Assembly: GCA_045594025.1 (NCBI GenBank)
Contig: JAZNXS010000033.1
Coordinates: 67,941-131,940, forward strand
DNA length: 64,000 nucleotides
Source: Scatosoma sp045594025
GTDB lineage: Bacteria; Bacillota; Clostridia; Christensenellales; Borkfalkiaceae
Reading direction: 5' to 3'
The notes under the pieces: model-generated
Databases searched by the model: none
Told to the model about the DNA's origin: nothing
What the model saw: the letters and a program-made list of their open reading frames with translations, nothing else
Made by a program: the position numbers and the translations under genes
Part shown: positions 32,115-41,573 of the stretch, in pieces
How positions within the stretch are numbered: position 1 is the first letter of the stretch
Layout: every line of letters begins with the position of its first letter

Positions 32115-33503
32115 ATGGAGAAGATTAAAGAAATATTTGGCTTGGCTGTGGAATATTGTAAAAATGAGCCCTTTCACGCCATTATGCTGGCTGCATTCGC
32201 CGCGCTTGTACTGATCGTATTGATCGTTATGATTGCGGTTTCTGCGAAAAAGTCGAAAGCAAAGAAAACAGCAGCAAAAGCCACGAAAAAAGAAACTATC
32301 GAAAGCAAAACGGCAACGGAAATCAAGCCGGAATGTAAAACGGAATGCAAAGCGGAAGAACAGGTACAGGAAGAAAAGGAAGAAACTCCGATCCCCCCTT
32401 CCCCTGCTCCTGCTAAGACAAAAGAGCCTGCACCCGTTCCTACAAAGGAATCCATTCCTGCGAATGAATCCGCACCTGCCCCCAGCGTAAAGGTAAAGAA
32501 GGAAGAATCCGTAAAAGCTAAGACGGAAAAGAAAGAAGAAGCAACGGAGAAAAAGCCGACCAAAAAAGCGGCTGAAAAAACAGAAGAGAAACCCGTTGCG
32601 GAAAAGCCCGCCGTGGAGAAAAAAGCGGAAAACAAATCCGCGAAAAAATCTAAGGAGGGAACTATGTTACACGACGAATTTAAGGACGTCGACACCGACC
32701 TGGATTTCTACGAAGAGGATGAATCGGATATTACAGCGCGTTATAGCGGTAAATGGGTAATTTGCCGCGTCGTTACCGACGACAACGCAAGCGATGAAAT
32801 GTATTTCTTTGAACTGCACGCATCCAACGGAGAAAAGCTGCTTTCCAGCGAAGAGTACACCACCTATAACGGCGCGATTCGCGGTATTGAAACACACAAA
32901 ATAAACATTTTAAAAGGCAACTTCCGTATCACACTGTCGAAGAAAGGCGATTATATTTTCAAGCTTTTGAACGGCAAAAACATGCTGCTTTGCATGGGCG
33001 AGCATTACGCTACGAGAGCACGTTGTGAAAGCGCAATCGAATCCACAAAACGCTTCGCGCGTACCGCATTTATTGATGAAAACCTGCAAGATCACGTGGT
33101 AAAGCTTCCCCCCGAAGACGATTCCCCTATCGAACCCGTGCATGAAAATTACAACGGCAAATGGGTGATCGATTGCAAAACCTCCCCCGAGGGTGAAAAG
33201 GTGTTCTATTTCGAACTCTTTGCCAACAACGGCGAGCGCTTGCTTTCCAGCGAGGAATATACCACCTATATCGGCGCAGTGAACGGCATTCAGACGCATA
33301 AGATGAACATCGTTAACGGGAATTTCCGTATTTCCTTGACGAAGCACGGCGATTATATCTATAAGCTTCTTAACGGCAACGGTCAGCTTTTGTGCCTTGG
33401 CGAACATTATAAAACCAAACGCCGTTGTCAAAATGCCGTGGAATCAGTAAAGAGATTCGCTATGAATTCCCCCACGTTGACTGACCCCAACCTCACAAAA
33501 TAA
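32115..33503 (+). CDS. Membrane-anchored protein with two YegP (DUF1508) domains
   Basis: 462 residues from the ATG at 32115, preceded by GAGGAGGT. One transmembrane helix (about 20-42), then a 150-residue Lys/Glu/Pro/Ala-rich linker, then two YegP-like domains at about 212-316 and 347-449, each with GKWVI, FELxAxNGExLLSSEEYTTY and the second half LLNGxxxLLCxGEHY. The domains are about 60% alike. YegP domains are small beta folds of unknown role. An in-frame ATG at 32664 (M184) has AAGGAGGG with ideal spacing, so a shorter soluble form of the two domains is probably also made. Confidence 0.85.
   Translation: MEKIKEIFGLAVEYCKNEPFHAIMLAAFAALVLIVLIVMIAVSAKKSKAKKTAAKATKKETIESKTATEIKPECKTECKAEEQVQEEKEETPIPPSPAPAKTKEPAPVPTKESIPANESAPAPSVKVKKEESVKAKTEKKEEATEKKPTKKAAEKTEEKPVAEKPAVEKKAENKSAKKSKEGTMLHDEFKDVDTDLDFYEEDESDITARYSGKWVICRVVTDDNASDEMYFFELHASNGEKLLSSEEYTTYNGAIRGIETHKINILKGNFRITLSKKGDYIFKLLNGKNMLLCMGEHYATRARCESAIESTKRFARTAFIDENLQDHVVKLPPEDDSPIEPVHENYNGKWVIDCKTSPEGEKVFYFELFANNGERLLSSEEYTTYIGAVNGIQTHKMNIVNGNFRISLTKHGDYIYKLLNGNGQLLCLGEHYKTKRRCQNAVESVKRFAMNSPTLTDPNLTK
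32652..32666 (+). promoter_or_regulatory. Internal ribosome binding site and start in the YegP gene
   Basis: AAGGAGGG (32652-32659), 4 bases, then ATG (32664-32666) in frame with the main ORF, just before the two YegP domains. Confidence 0.55.
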
Positions 33504-33513
33504 TTGCGACTTA

Positions 33514-33548
33514 TAAAAAAACGCAGGTTGAACAACCTGCGTTTTTTA
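33514..33548. terminator. Bidirectional terminator after the YegP gene
   Basis: ACGCAGGTT (33521-33529), loop GAAC, AACCTGCGT (33534-33542), flanked by runs of A and T. It serves the convergent YegP and DUF2207 genes. Confidence 0.88.
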
Positions 33549-33557
33549 TTGTTTTTA

Positions 33558-35537
33558 TCAACGGACGCCGCCGCCACCACCGCCAAAGCCGCCGCCACCG
33601 AAGCCGCCGAAGCTTCCGCCTCCGCCGCCTCTACCGATAAACGTGCCGCCCGACTTCGAAGCCGCTTGCGCTGCGCTTGCCAAAGCGTGCATCATGCTAC
33701 GCGTTAAACACTGACGAATAATCACGTAATCGAATACCGTTAAGTTCGTACCAGTAGACCACGTAGGCGGTTCTAACAGGATATTTTTGAACTTCCCTTC
33801 CCATTCGTCCGTTACACCAAGCACCTGCGCGTATGGCAACACTTTATAATATAATTCGGGATTTTCTTCCAGCATGAACTTGATTTTATCCTCTTCCGTG
33901 ACCACGATAAATTCTTTAAAGCCAAGAATTTCGCTGAGTACGTCCAAATACTTTTCTGTACGGCTGAGCGCCGTTTGCGTTGCAAAACACGCCCCAAACG
34001 CACCGATACAAAGCACCAGTTTTTCGTATTCCGTCATCATGTACGTGAAGAAAAGGAATATCGCCAATAGCGAAAAGATCACCGCAATGGCGATTTGCGC
34101 CACAAGCATCCATACCCGATTTATCTTTTTCCACTTATAGCGATAATTTTCCGAAACGTAGCCAAGCGCCGCAATCCCTGCCATGGGGAAAAGGAATAAA
34201 ATACCCGTTCCGCTTGCATAACCGCCGCCGATACGATGACTCATAAAAAACGTGACAAGAAGCCCCAGCAAAGCCCCGATTACCGCGCCGCCGAAATACC
34301 CAATAAGAGATTTCTTCTCGTACATGGTGGGCGCGTCAGGTACTTGTTTGGGCGCGATTTGCGAAGCTTCATAAAAATTGCCTGCCATTTCGGAAACGCG
34401 CGCCGCTTTCAGCGTTTGCGTCTCTGCGTCAAGCGTTCTGCCGCCTTTGAATAAACCGTTGAATATCGTTTTTTCGTATGCAGTCGCCGAATCGGGCAGC
34501 TCGCTGACGCAAGCGATCAATTCGGGATCGTCCTGATCGGAAAAATCAATCCGCAAATACCCTTTGTTCGCGAAGTAGTAAATCATCGAAGTGATGTCTT
34601 CCTGATTGACCGAACCGTCCAACCATTTTCCCATCTTCATGGGATCCATATCGTCGGGCGCTTTGACATTGACAACCGTGATTACTTCGCGCTTTGTTTT
34701 CGTGAATAAGAATAACACGACAGCCAGTGCAATCGCCACCATCGCACCAATGAGAATTTTCCACATATCCTCGGTAAATATTCTGGTGAACGTATACCCC
34801 TGCAATACGCCTTCATCGAACGCAGCCTCCAGCGTTAAGCCTGCCACGTATACGTCGTATTCCCAAGAATCTACAGTGTTCAGAATATCCGTATGCAGAT
34901 ACAACGTTTTGTCGTCCAACCATTTTTCGTCGACTTTCGTATTCGTTGCCGTCCCGTACACGTCGGTGTGCACTTTATGAGACAGCGGTTTTTCAGGAAA
35001 ATGCATCGTTACCGATACGTCGTGAAGAGGCACCGTCCAGCCGTAGCCGACCACGTCGAGCATGATGCTGTCTGCCATAGCCTCCGTCGCCTGCTGCATC
35101 ACGTACGAAATTTCATACGTCCATTCGTTTCCGTATTCAACGTTTCCCACACAGTTGACGTCGATAAAGCCGTCCACGTCGGGATTATCCGCTACGTAGT
35201 AGGAAAACTCGCTATTCCCTGCGCAGCTTGCCACAATGTTTTCATAGCGAGCGCCCTCCATCGGCAGAGAGCGATAGAACATAGTCGCCTCGTAAACAAG
35301 AAATTCTACCGTGATACGCTCTACAACCTCCACCCTACGGTTTTGGAGTAAGTTCATCTCTACGTCGTACTTCTCCACCCTAAAAGCGCCGCCGTCTGCA
35401 TGGGCAGTAATCGTATTCGTTACGTACCTACCCCCATCATTCGACAAATTAGAACCAAACGGGAAGCACAGCAGAACCAACGTAAACAGCGCCAAAATCC
35501 ATTTACGCAAGCCCTTTTTAAAGCCCTTTGTTTTCAT
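33558..35537 (-). CDS. DUF2207 domain membrane protein with Gly-rich C-terminus
   Basis: 659 residues. Signal/first helix (KWILALFTLVLLCFPFGS), an extracellular DUF2207 part (about 45-255, with FRVEKYDVEMNLLQNRRVEVVERITVEF, positions about 49-76), a transmembrane helix near 265-283, a cytoplasmic region, and two or three more helices at about 410-500. The end is SFGGFGGGGFGGGGGG, a tail common in this family. It lies 16 bases after lemA; lemA-DUF2207 is a frequent pair in Firmicutes whose role in the envelope is unknown. Confidence 0.9.
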   Translation of the reverse strand: MKTKGFKKGLRKWILALFTLVLLCFPFGSNLSNDGGRYVTNTITAHADGGAFRVEKYDVEMNLLQNRRVEVVERITVEFLVYEATMFYRSLPMEGARYENIVASCAGNSEFSYYVADNPDVDGFIDVNCVGNVEYGNEWTYEISYVMQQATEAMADSIMLDVVGYGWTVPLHDVSVTMHFPEKPLSHKVHTDVYGTATNTKVDEKWLDDKTLYLHTDILNTVDSWEYDVYVAGLTLEAAFDEGVLQGYTFTRIFTEDMWKILIGAMVAIALAVVLFLFTKTKREVITVVNVKAPDDMDPMKMGKWLDGSVNQEDITSMIYYFANKGYLRIDFSDQDDPELIACVSELPDSATAYEKTIFNGLFKGGRTLDAETQTLKAARVSEMAGNFYEASQIAPKQVPDAPTMYEKKSLIGYFGGAVIGALLGLLVTFFMSHRIGGGYASGTGILFLFPMAGIAALGYVSENYRYKWKKINRVWMLVAQIAIAVIFSLLAIFLFFTYMMTEYEKLVLCIGAFGACFATQTALSRTEKYLDVLSEILGFKEFIVVTEEDKIKFMLEENPELYYKVLPYAQVLGVTDEWEGKFKNILLEPPTWSTGTNLTVFDYVIIRQCLTRSMMHALASAAQAASKSGGTFIGRGGGGGSFGGFGGGGFGGGGGGVR

Positions 35538-35553
35538 TGTTTTTCACCTTATC

Positions 35554-36162
35554 TTAGAAGGATACCTTTACGTTTTGACGTTCTACCTCGCTGTCTAATT
35601 CGAAATACGTCTTCTTTTCATACCCTTCGCCCATGCGCTTACCAACGATATTCGCAGGGAACAGCTCCAGCTTGGTGTTAAAGGTTTTTACCACGCCGTT
35701 ATAGTAACGACGAGCGCCCTCCAGCTCCCCTTCGATGTTTTTAAGCTGGTTTTGCAAATCCAAGAAATTGGTGTTTGCGTGCAACTGAGGATAACTTTCC
35801 GAAATTGCCGTGAACAACGTACGCAAGGAAGAGGAAAGGTTATTCGCCGCCGCCATCTTTTCCTCCGTGGTTTTTGCGCCCATAGAAAGGTTACGCGCCG
35901 CCACTACCTTTTCCAAGGTTTCGCTTTCATGCTTTGCATAGCCTTTCACCGTTTCCACGAGGTTGGGAATTAAATCAAAACGCTTCTTCAAATATACGTC
36001 GATTGTGGACATTCCCTCTTCCACCTTGTTCTTCAAACGAACGAAATCGTTGCGAGTGCTAATCCACCAAGCGATTACGATGATTGCAAGAAGCAATACG
36101 ATGCCGCCAACAATAAGACCGATAATCAAACCGGTATCTACTGCCAATAAAGAATGTAACAT
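35554..36162 (-). CDS. lemA: LemA family protein
   Basis: 202 residues. One N-terminal membrane helix (TGLIIGLIVGGIVLLLAIIVI) and a coiled-coil body with RNDFVRLKNKVEEGMSTIDVYLKKRFDLIPNLV (about 38-70) and YNGVVKTFNTKLELFPANIV, the LemA signatures. The ATG follows AAAGGAGAG. It is the first gene of the lemA-DUF2207 operon. Confidence 0.93.
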   Translation of the reverse strand: MLHSLLAVDTGLIIGLIVGGIVLLLAIIVIAWWISTRNDFVRLKNKVEEGMSTIDVYLKKRFDLIPNLVETVKGYAKHESETLEKVVAARNLSMGAKTTEEKMAAANNLSSSLRTLFTAISESYPQLHANTNFLDLQNQLKNIEGELEGARRYYNGVVKTFNTKLELFPANIVGKRMGEGYEKKTYFELDSEVERQNVKVSF

Positions 36163-36208
36163 AGTTTTTCTCTCCTTTTAAAAGTCTTATAGACTTTTTA
36201 GTGTCTTT

Positions 36209-36237
36209 ATTATACTATTCCGATATGGAAATGTCAA
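36209..36237 (-). promoter_or_regulatory. Perfect consensus promoter of lemA
   Basis: TTGACA (36232-36237), 17-base spacer, TATAAT (36209-36214). The spacer contains the inverted repeat TTCC-gatat-GGAA. The leader has a small AAAAGTC/GACTTTT hairpin just before the ribosome site. Confidence 0.85.
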
Positions 36238-36276
36238 TACTTACATAAAAAATTCCTTTGCGAAAGCGCATCACGT

Positions 36277-36312
36277 AAAAAACGGATTTCCCACGTTGGA
36301 GAAATCCGTTTT
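36277..36312 (-). terminator. Terminator after the DUF378 gene
   Basis: AAAACGGATTTC (36279-36290) and GAAATCCGTTTT (36301-36312) form the stem; the minus strand continues TTTACGTG after the run of T. Confidence 0.82.
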
Positions 36313-36327
36313 CGTTTGTTTTGAACG

Positions 36328-36558
36328 TTATCTTTCCGCTCTTCTGCTCTTGAGCCAAAGCACGCCGTCCGTAATGAAAGGCGAAAGAATCAGCCAAAGC
36401 GATGCGAGCGCAATAATCGTATACGTGATGACAGAACCCGCCGCGCGAGCGCCGCCAAACACCGTCGATACGAGGTTGAAATCAAAAAGACCGAACAAAC
36501 CCCAGTTGATTGCGCCGACAATGACCAAAATATAGGCAATAATATTCGCAATACGCAT
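36328..36558 (-). CDS. DUF378 small membrane protein
   Basis: 76 residues with two membrane helices. The family motif INWGLFGLFDFNLVSTVFG is clear. The C-terminus is basic (LKSRRAER). AGGAGGG precedes the ATG. It is 52 bases downstream of the alpha/beta hydrolase gene in the same direction. The function of the family is unknown. Confidence 0.9.
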   Translation of the reverse strand: MRIANIIAYILVIVGAINWGLFGLFDFNLVSTVFGGARAAGSVITYTIIALASLWLILSPFITDGVLWLKSRRAER

Positions 36559-36610
36559 AGTTTTTCCCTCCTGAGAACAGTATGCGCCGTTCTAAAGAGT
36601 TTATGCGTTT

Positions 36611-37528
36611 TTATTCTTCGCTACCGATAAAACGAAGCAGGTCTGCAAAAACTTCTTCTTTCCCGATTTCGTTTAACACCTCGTGGCGCATGCCTTCATA
36701 CAACTTTCCCGACACGTTTTCATAGCCGACGTCCCGTAAAAATTCGATGGATTGAAACCATTTTAAATCACTGCCGAGCACTGCGTCGTCGCTACCCGAA
36801 ATAAAATGAATGGGGAGCTTCGGATTTTGCACCTTATACCCACGCTTTTTATAGGTGTACTTCATCAAGTTAAACAGGTTTTCGTAGCCGTTAACCGTAA
36901 AGTTGTAGTGGCACTTGGGATCGTTTGCAAAATCCTTGGCAATCTCTTCGTCCTTTGTGAGCCAAGAACCCTTGCCTGCCTTTTGAAACTCCTCCTTCCC
37001 CTTCCCTGTGGAAAGATAGGAAAGCATCTTACTTCTATGTCTTTGCCCTTTGAAAAGGTGAATACATTTTGCAAGCAATACCGCCATCCCAGCCAAAGGA
37101 TTGCTGGCAGGCGATCCGCATACAACCAGTTTATCGATCATATCATCATGTTCACGCAAGTAACAACGCACGATCATCGAGCCCATGCTATGGCCAAATA
37201 GCGTAATTTTTAAATCGGGATACTGCGTTTTTAGATATTTCGTCACCTGCACGCAATCTCCCACGACCGCTTTTCCACTAAAATCGTGAAACCAACCCAA
37301 ATCTTCTTCCTTTTCAACGCTTTCTCCGTGTCCTCTGTGATCGTGACAAGCCGCTACGTAACCGTTTTCCGCAAAAAATTGCATGAACGGCTCGTAACGT
37401 TTTTTATATTCGGACATACCATGTGCGAATTGAATGAGTCCTTTCGGTATTCCATCAGGTTCGTAAACAATCCCCTTCAAATGCAATCCGTCATAATCCG
37501 ATACGACGGTAAACTCCTTTTTCGTCAT
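36611..37528 (-). CDS. Alpha/beta hydrolase, monoacylglycerol lipase/lysophospholipase-like
   Basis: 305 residues. The oxyanion region IQFAHGMSEYKKRYEPF, HDHRGHGES, the nucleophile elbow FGHSMGSMIVR (Ser in GHSMG), the acid in ISGSDDAVLG and the histidine in MRHEVLNE make a full triad. The helical cap lies at about 140-220. It probably cleaves fatty-acyl esters in the cytoplasm. It has its own promoter and leads the DUF378 gene. Confidence 0.92.
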   Translation of the reverse strand: MTKKEFTVVSDYDGLHLKGIVYEPDGIPKGLIQFAHGMSEYKKRYEPFMQFFAENGYVAACHDHRGHGESVEKEEDLGWFHDFSGKAVVGDCVQVTKYLKTQYPDLKITLFGHSMGSMIVRCYLREHDDMIDKLVVCGSPASNPLAGMAVLLAKCIHLFKGQRHRSKMLSYLSTGKGKEEFQKAGKGSWLTKDEEIAKDFANDPKCHYNFTVNGYENLFNLMKYTYKKRGYKVQNPKLPIHFISGSDDAVLGSDLKWFQSIEFLRDVGYENVSGKLYEGMRHEVLNEIGKEEVFADLLRFIGSEE

Positions 37529-37572
37529 GCCGTTTTCCTCCCTATATCCACGTGTATTCGTTTCACTTTATA

Positions 37573-37600
37573 AGTATACCATAACCTGAAAAAATGTCAA
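37573..37600 (-). promoter_or_regulatory. Promoter of the hydrolase-DUF378 operon
   Basis: TTGACA (37595-37600), 16-base spacer, TATACT (37573-37578). Confidence 0.75.
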
Positions 37601-37603
37601 TAG

Positions 37604-37644
37604 CAAAAAAGAAAATTCCCCACCTTGATTGCAAGACGGGGAAT
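37604..37644 (-). terminator. Terminator after the ABC exporter gene
   Basis: ATTCCCC (37615-37621) pairs with GGGGAAT (37638-37644) across a 16-base loop; the minus strand continues TTTTCTTTTTTGC. Confidence 0.75.
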
Positions 37645-37658
37645 ACTATTTTTTTATT

Positions 37659-40600
37659 TTATTCCGTTCTCAAAGCAACAACGGGATCTTTCTTCGCCGC
37701 TGCATTGGCAGGGATCAAACCACTAATAAGCGTCAGCGTGATACTGATGACAACCATGATGATTGCCGAACTAACGGGAAGATTTGCCAACGTATAAATG
37801 CCCGTTAGATAACCCAGTAGTGCATTGATACCGACAGACGCCGCATACGTCACCGCAACGCCGATCAAACCCGAAGCCAAACCGATAATGAACGTTTCCG
37901 CATTGAAAAGGTTTTTGATATCCTTCTTTCTTGCGCCAAGCGAACGCAGTACGCCAATTTCCTTGACGCGTTCCACAACCGAAACGTAGGTAATAATACC
38001 GATCATGACTGAGGATACCACCAGCGAAATCGCCGTGAACGCCACCAAAACGTAGGTGATTGCGTCCAGCATCGTTTCTACCATTGTCATCATCATGCCG
38101 ATGGAGTCGTTGTATTCTACCCGAAGCGCTTCTTGTCCTTGCTTATCGCACTCGTCGTTCCACGCATCCAAATGGGCTAAGATTTGTTCTTTATCCTCAA
38201 AGCTTTCCGCGTAAATCTTGATCGAATTGACTTTATCTTTACCGCCCACCGAACGGAGCGCCGTATCCCCAACAAGGAAATACGATTTCGACAGCTTTTC
38301 CATCAACTGAGTAAGAACGAACGTGGGAATCCCTTCTACATCGTCGGGATTTTGATTTTGCGATGCCATCGAACCGCCACTCATATAATATTCGTCGAGA
38401 TTTTCCGCAACGCGGTTAAAGTGCTCGCTGTTCAAAAGCTCCCAAAACTCCATCGCTTTCTCTTCGAAAAGCTCTTTATTTTCCTTCACTTCTTCCGATT
38501 GCAATAATGCCATCAAGGCGTAAAATTCCTGCACCTTTGCCGATTGTTCTTTCAAGGATTTCACGATATCCGATTGCATATTCACTGCGAGGTATTCGTT
38601 GCAAAGCTGTTCAGTGAGGTATAATCCGTTTCCAAGACAACCGTTGCTAAGCCCCTCTTTCAAACGCAACACACCCGTGATCGTTACTTCCACGCCCGTG
38701 CCTTCGCCTAAATCGAACTCATTTGTTGCGCGTCTGCCGTTGTACTTATACATATACCCTTCGGGCGCGCCCTCTTTCGTATATACGGCGTTATTGTAAT
38801 TCAGCATGAATTTTTTGCCGATGATACCGTTTTCACCAAGGAGTGGCAACAGCAAATCTTCCATCGTATCAGGATCCTGCCCCTCTGTGGGGAAGAGGCT
38901 CATAAACTGTTCCTCTCCGATAAAACCAAGCTGCGCCAACGTGAGATCGATGATGTCGTTATTTTGACCGATAACCAGCACCGCTTCGTTGGGACTGGTG
39001 GGGAATTGACCGAGCCCGTTGACCAATTCGTACTGCGATTTCACGTACGCACCAAAGTCCTCGCTATGCACGTCCGTCGTACCGGGCATCTTGCCGTAGA
39101 TGCTACCCAGGTAATCAACGAGTGGTGCCATCGACGCATATTTTTCTTCCTGTTGGGTGAGTTTGAAGGTGTAATATTCTTTCAACTCGGAAAGGGACAT
39201 GACCGCCATTTCCGTACCGCCTGTCGTTTCGTTTTCAACCTCAACCTCCGTATACAGCACGTTGTTTAACGTCATACCCGTACTGTAAACGATTGCCGAA
39301 TAATACTCGGACGCTTGTTCCACGTAACGAAGATATTCATCGGAGAGATTGTTGGTTACCGTCATACCTTGCGCGATATTCGTAAGGAAGGAATTGACGT
39401 ATACGTTATCGCCGATCTTATCCAGCTCCGGCATGTCGCCGGCCTGACTCATACCCGCCATGATCGCCGTCATATCCAACGTTGTTTCGTTGATTTCCAA
39501 CGGCGCGGAGGAAAGCATATCTTCCTGCGTTTTTAAAATGTAACCGTTAAAACCGTTGGAAAGCGCAAGCACCAGACATACGCTGATGATACCGATACTT
39601 CCGGCGAAGCTCGTCACCGCCGTTCTACCCTTTTTCATCGCAAGATTTCTCGCGCTGAGCGCAAGGGAGGTTTTGAAGGACATGGAAGAACGTTCCTTTG
39701 CCTGCTTCGCTTTATGCTTTTTCTTCTTTTTCTTGGTATCCACGCTATCCGAAACACTAAACGAAACGGGTTCTTTATCGACGTTCTTTACCTGCACAAC
39801 GCATTCCGCGCCGTACTTCCCCGATTCGCCTTTCAGCGTTGCATTGCCTTCGCCAACCAACGTGACCGTTCCGTCCGCCGCCGTTGCAACGTTTTCGTCG
39901 GAGGACGTCCAAGTGCTCTCCGCCAAGCTTTCCAGCATTTCTTTTTTTGCTTGCTTTTTCGCTTTTTCCTCTGGCGTTTCTCCATAATAGGGATTGCTGT
40001 CCGATACCACAAGTCCATCTTGCAATCTTACGATTCTCGTCGAATACTCCTCCGCGAGTTCGGGATTGTGCGTAACCATGATAACCAAACGCTCGCCTGC
40101 GATTTCGCGGATCAAATCCATGATCTGGACGCTAGTTACCGTGTCCAAAGCGCCCGTCGGTTCGTCCGCCAGCAAAATTTCGGGATTATTGACAAGCGCT
40201 CTTGCAATCGCTACACGTTGCATTTGACCGCCAGAAAGCTGGTTGGGCTTTTTCCGCATTTCCTTTTCCAGCCCTACTTTCTTTAACGCTTCCACTGCGC
40301 GGAGGCGTCTTTCTTGCTTGGAAACACCCGCAATCGTCAACGCAATCTCCACGTTCCCAAGAACCGTTTGGTGCGGAATTAAATTATACGATTGAAACAC
40401 GAAACCGATTCTGTGATTGCGGTATACGTCCCAATCGCGATCCTTGTAATCCTTGGTCGACTTTCCACAGATAATCAAATCACCCGAGGTGTAATGATCC
40501 AAACCGCCGATGATATTGAGCAGCGTCGTTTTACCGCAACCCGAAGGACCGAGAATGGAAACAAACTCGTTTTCGCGGAAGCGCAAATCCACTCCCTTGA

Positions 40601-40661
40601 GTGCCTGCACTTTTAAATCCGCGGTCTTATAATCCTTTTTAATATTCTTTAACTGCAACAT
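37659..40661 (-). CDS. FtsX/MacB-type ABC transporter, fused ATPase-permease with an inserted Big_2-like domain
   Basis: 1000 residues. N-terminal LolD-like ATPase: Walker A LGPSGCGKTT (about 37-46), signature LSGGQMQR (142-149), Walker B ILLADEP (162-168), H-loop VTHNP. The permease half has one helix at about 351-371, a large extracellular domain (about 380-850) and three C-terminal helices, the FtsX layout. Between them, residues about 248-294 (STWTSSDENVATAADGTVTL onward) match a bacterial Ig-like Big_2 fold, followed by a poly-lysine stretch. Such domains are normally extracytoplasmic, yet this one should face the cytoplasm. Preceded by a marR gene. Probably an exporter or mechanotransmission machine; substrate unknown. 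Confidence 0.9.
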   Translation of the reverse strand: MLQLKNIKKDYKTADLKVQALKGVDLRFRENEFVSILGPSGCGKTTLLNIIGGLDHYTSGDLIICGKSTKDYKDRDWDVYRNHRIGFVFQSYNLIPHQTVLGNVEIALTIAGVSKQERRLRAVEALKKVGLEKEMRKKPNQLSGGQMQRVAIARALVNNPEILLADEPTGALDTVTSVQIMDLIREIAGERLVIMVTHNPELAEEYSTRIVRLQDGLVVSDSNPYYGETPEEKAKKQAKKEMLESLAESTWTSSDENVATAADGTVTLVGEGNATLKGESGKYGAECVVQVKNVDKEPVSFSVSDSVDTKKKKKKHKAKQAKERSSMSFKTSLALSARNLAMKKGRTAVTSFAGSIGIISVCLVLALSNGFNGYILKTQEDMLSSAPLEINETTLDMTAIMAGMSQAGDMPELDKIGDNVYVNSFLTNIAQGMTVTNNLSDEYLRYVEQASEYYSAIVYSTGMTLNNVLYTEVEVENETTGGTEMAVMSLSELKEYYTFKLTQQEEKYASMAPLVDYLGSIYGKMPGTTDVHSEDFGAYVKSQYELVNGLGQFPTSPNEAVLVIGQNNDIIDLTLAQLGFIGEEQFMSLFPTEGQDPDTMEDLLLPLLGENGIIGKKFMLNYNNAVYTKEGAPEGYMYKYNGRRATNEFDLGEGTGVEVTITGVLRLKEGLSNGCLGNGLYLTEQLCNEYLAVNMQSDIVKSLKEQSAKVQEFYALMALLQSEEVKENKELFEEKAMEFWELLNSEHFNRVAENLDEYYMSGGSMASQNQNPDDVEGIPTFVLTQLMEKLSKSYFLVGDTALRSVGGKDKVNSIKIYAESFEDKEQILAHLDAWNDECDKQGQEALRVEYNDSIGMMMTMVETMLDAITYVLVAFTAISLVVSSVMIGIITYVSVVERVKEIGVLRSLGARKKDIKNLFNAETFIIGLASGLIGVAVTYAASVGINALLGYLTGIYTLANLPVSSAIIMVVISITLTLISGLIPANAAAKKDPVVALRTE

Positions 40662-40743
40662 CTTTTATCGTCCTCTTTATCCGTTCAACACGGACATGCT
40701 ACCTCATATTCTCTATTATGTCACCTTTTTTACCAAAATACTA

Positions 40744-41259
40744 TCATTCCTTATCGTCAATCGAATGTTCTTTGGCAAAACACGCTTTTTCTTTCTCCAC
40801 AAACGTGACGAAAGATTCTACCAAGCCACACATGGTATCAAATTTTTCCGCGCCGAACTTTTCTACAATATTACCGATAAAGTCCACGTAAATCTTCATA
40901 TCCTCGCTGTATGCGGCAATTGCCTCCTCCGAAACCTCGATATAGGCGATTTTGCGGTCAAATAAATCGGGGACGCGACGCACAAGTCCCTCTTCCTCCA
41001 AACGGTTTACGATTTGGGAAATTGCCGATCTCGTTACGCCCAATAATTTCGCAAGTTGCGTAGAAATCAAACGCTTACCTGCAAACTTAGCCGCGTATAC
41101 CTCGCCAATTAAACGGATTTCCGTATCGTTAAACTTCGTTTTTTTGTCGGTTACCGTTAAGTTTTCCACTCTCTTAACTAAATTGAACACGTCGTGAAGA
41201 TAGCGTTCGTTTCCAGTTGCTTTCAATTCCGTTTTCACGTCTTTTGCTCTGCTTGCCAT
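40744..41259 (-). CDS. MarR family transcriptional regulator
   Basis: 171 residues from the ATG at 41259 (GGGAGGAG just before; an upstream ATG at 41274 overlaps that site). The winged helix is clear: LISTQLAKLLGVTRSAISQIVNRLEEEGLVRR (about 62-95) and the wing PDLFDRKIAYIEVSEE. It lies 82 bases before the ABC exporter gene in the same direction and is likely to control it together with itself. Confidence 0.9.
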   Translation of the reverse strand: MASRAKDVKTELKATGNERYLHDVFNLVKRVENLTVTDKKTKFNDTEIRLIGEVYAAKFAGKRLISTQLAKLLGVTRSAISQIVNRLEEEGLVRRVPDLFDRKIAYIEVSEEAIAAYSEDMKIYVDFIGNIVEKFGAEKFDTMCGLVESFVTFVEKEKACFAKEHSIDDKE

Positions 41260-41312
41260 GTCTGCTCCTCCCATTTCACCTTTGTTGACTTTTCATTTAC
41301 TTAACAATATTT

Positions 41313-41341
41313 ATTATAATATTCAAATGCTGAACTGTCAA
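41313..41341 (-). promoter_or_regulatory. Consensus promoter of marR-ABC
   Basis: TTGACA (41336-41341), 17-base spacer, TATAAT (41313-41318). Confidence 0.82.
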
Positions 41342-41489
41342 TAAACAATAAAGGCGTTTTGATCATTTTCACACAATTTTCGTCTAAGGCTTTACAATGA
41401 TTTATATTTTAATGCAATAATGTGATAACTGAAATGCAATTTTGTGAAAACGGGATAAATTTTTCCTTGGAATTTTTCCCCAAAAAGGC

Positions 41490-41518
41490 TTGTCAAACCA
41501 ACGGAAACATGCTACAAT
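41490..41518 (+). promoter_or_regulatory. Promoter of the first M18 aminopeptidase gene
   Basis: TTGTCA (41490-41495), 17-base spacer, TACAAT (41513-41518). This excludes a start codon at 41490 and supports the one at 41574. Confidence 0.75.
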
Positions 41519-41573
41519 ATTGCAAATGAACGGTAACCAAGCTTTTTCTGTTACCAAAGGTAAAGGAATCACT

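Larger units (their letters stand above)
41260..41573. other. 314-base divergent intergenic region
   Basis: It holds the marR promoter (41313-41341) and the promoter of the M18 gene (41490-41518). TTGTTGAC (41284-41291) and TTAACAA form a loose inverted repeat near the marR start that could be its operator. In the leader of the M18 gene, GGTAAC and GTTACC (41532-41555) can form a hairpin just before the ribosome site. The middle is AT-rich with nothing recognised. Confidence 0.5.
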
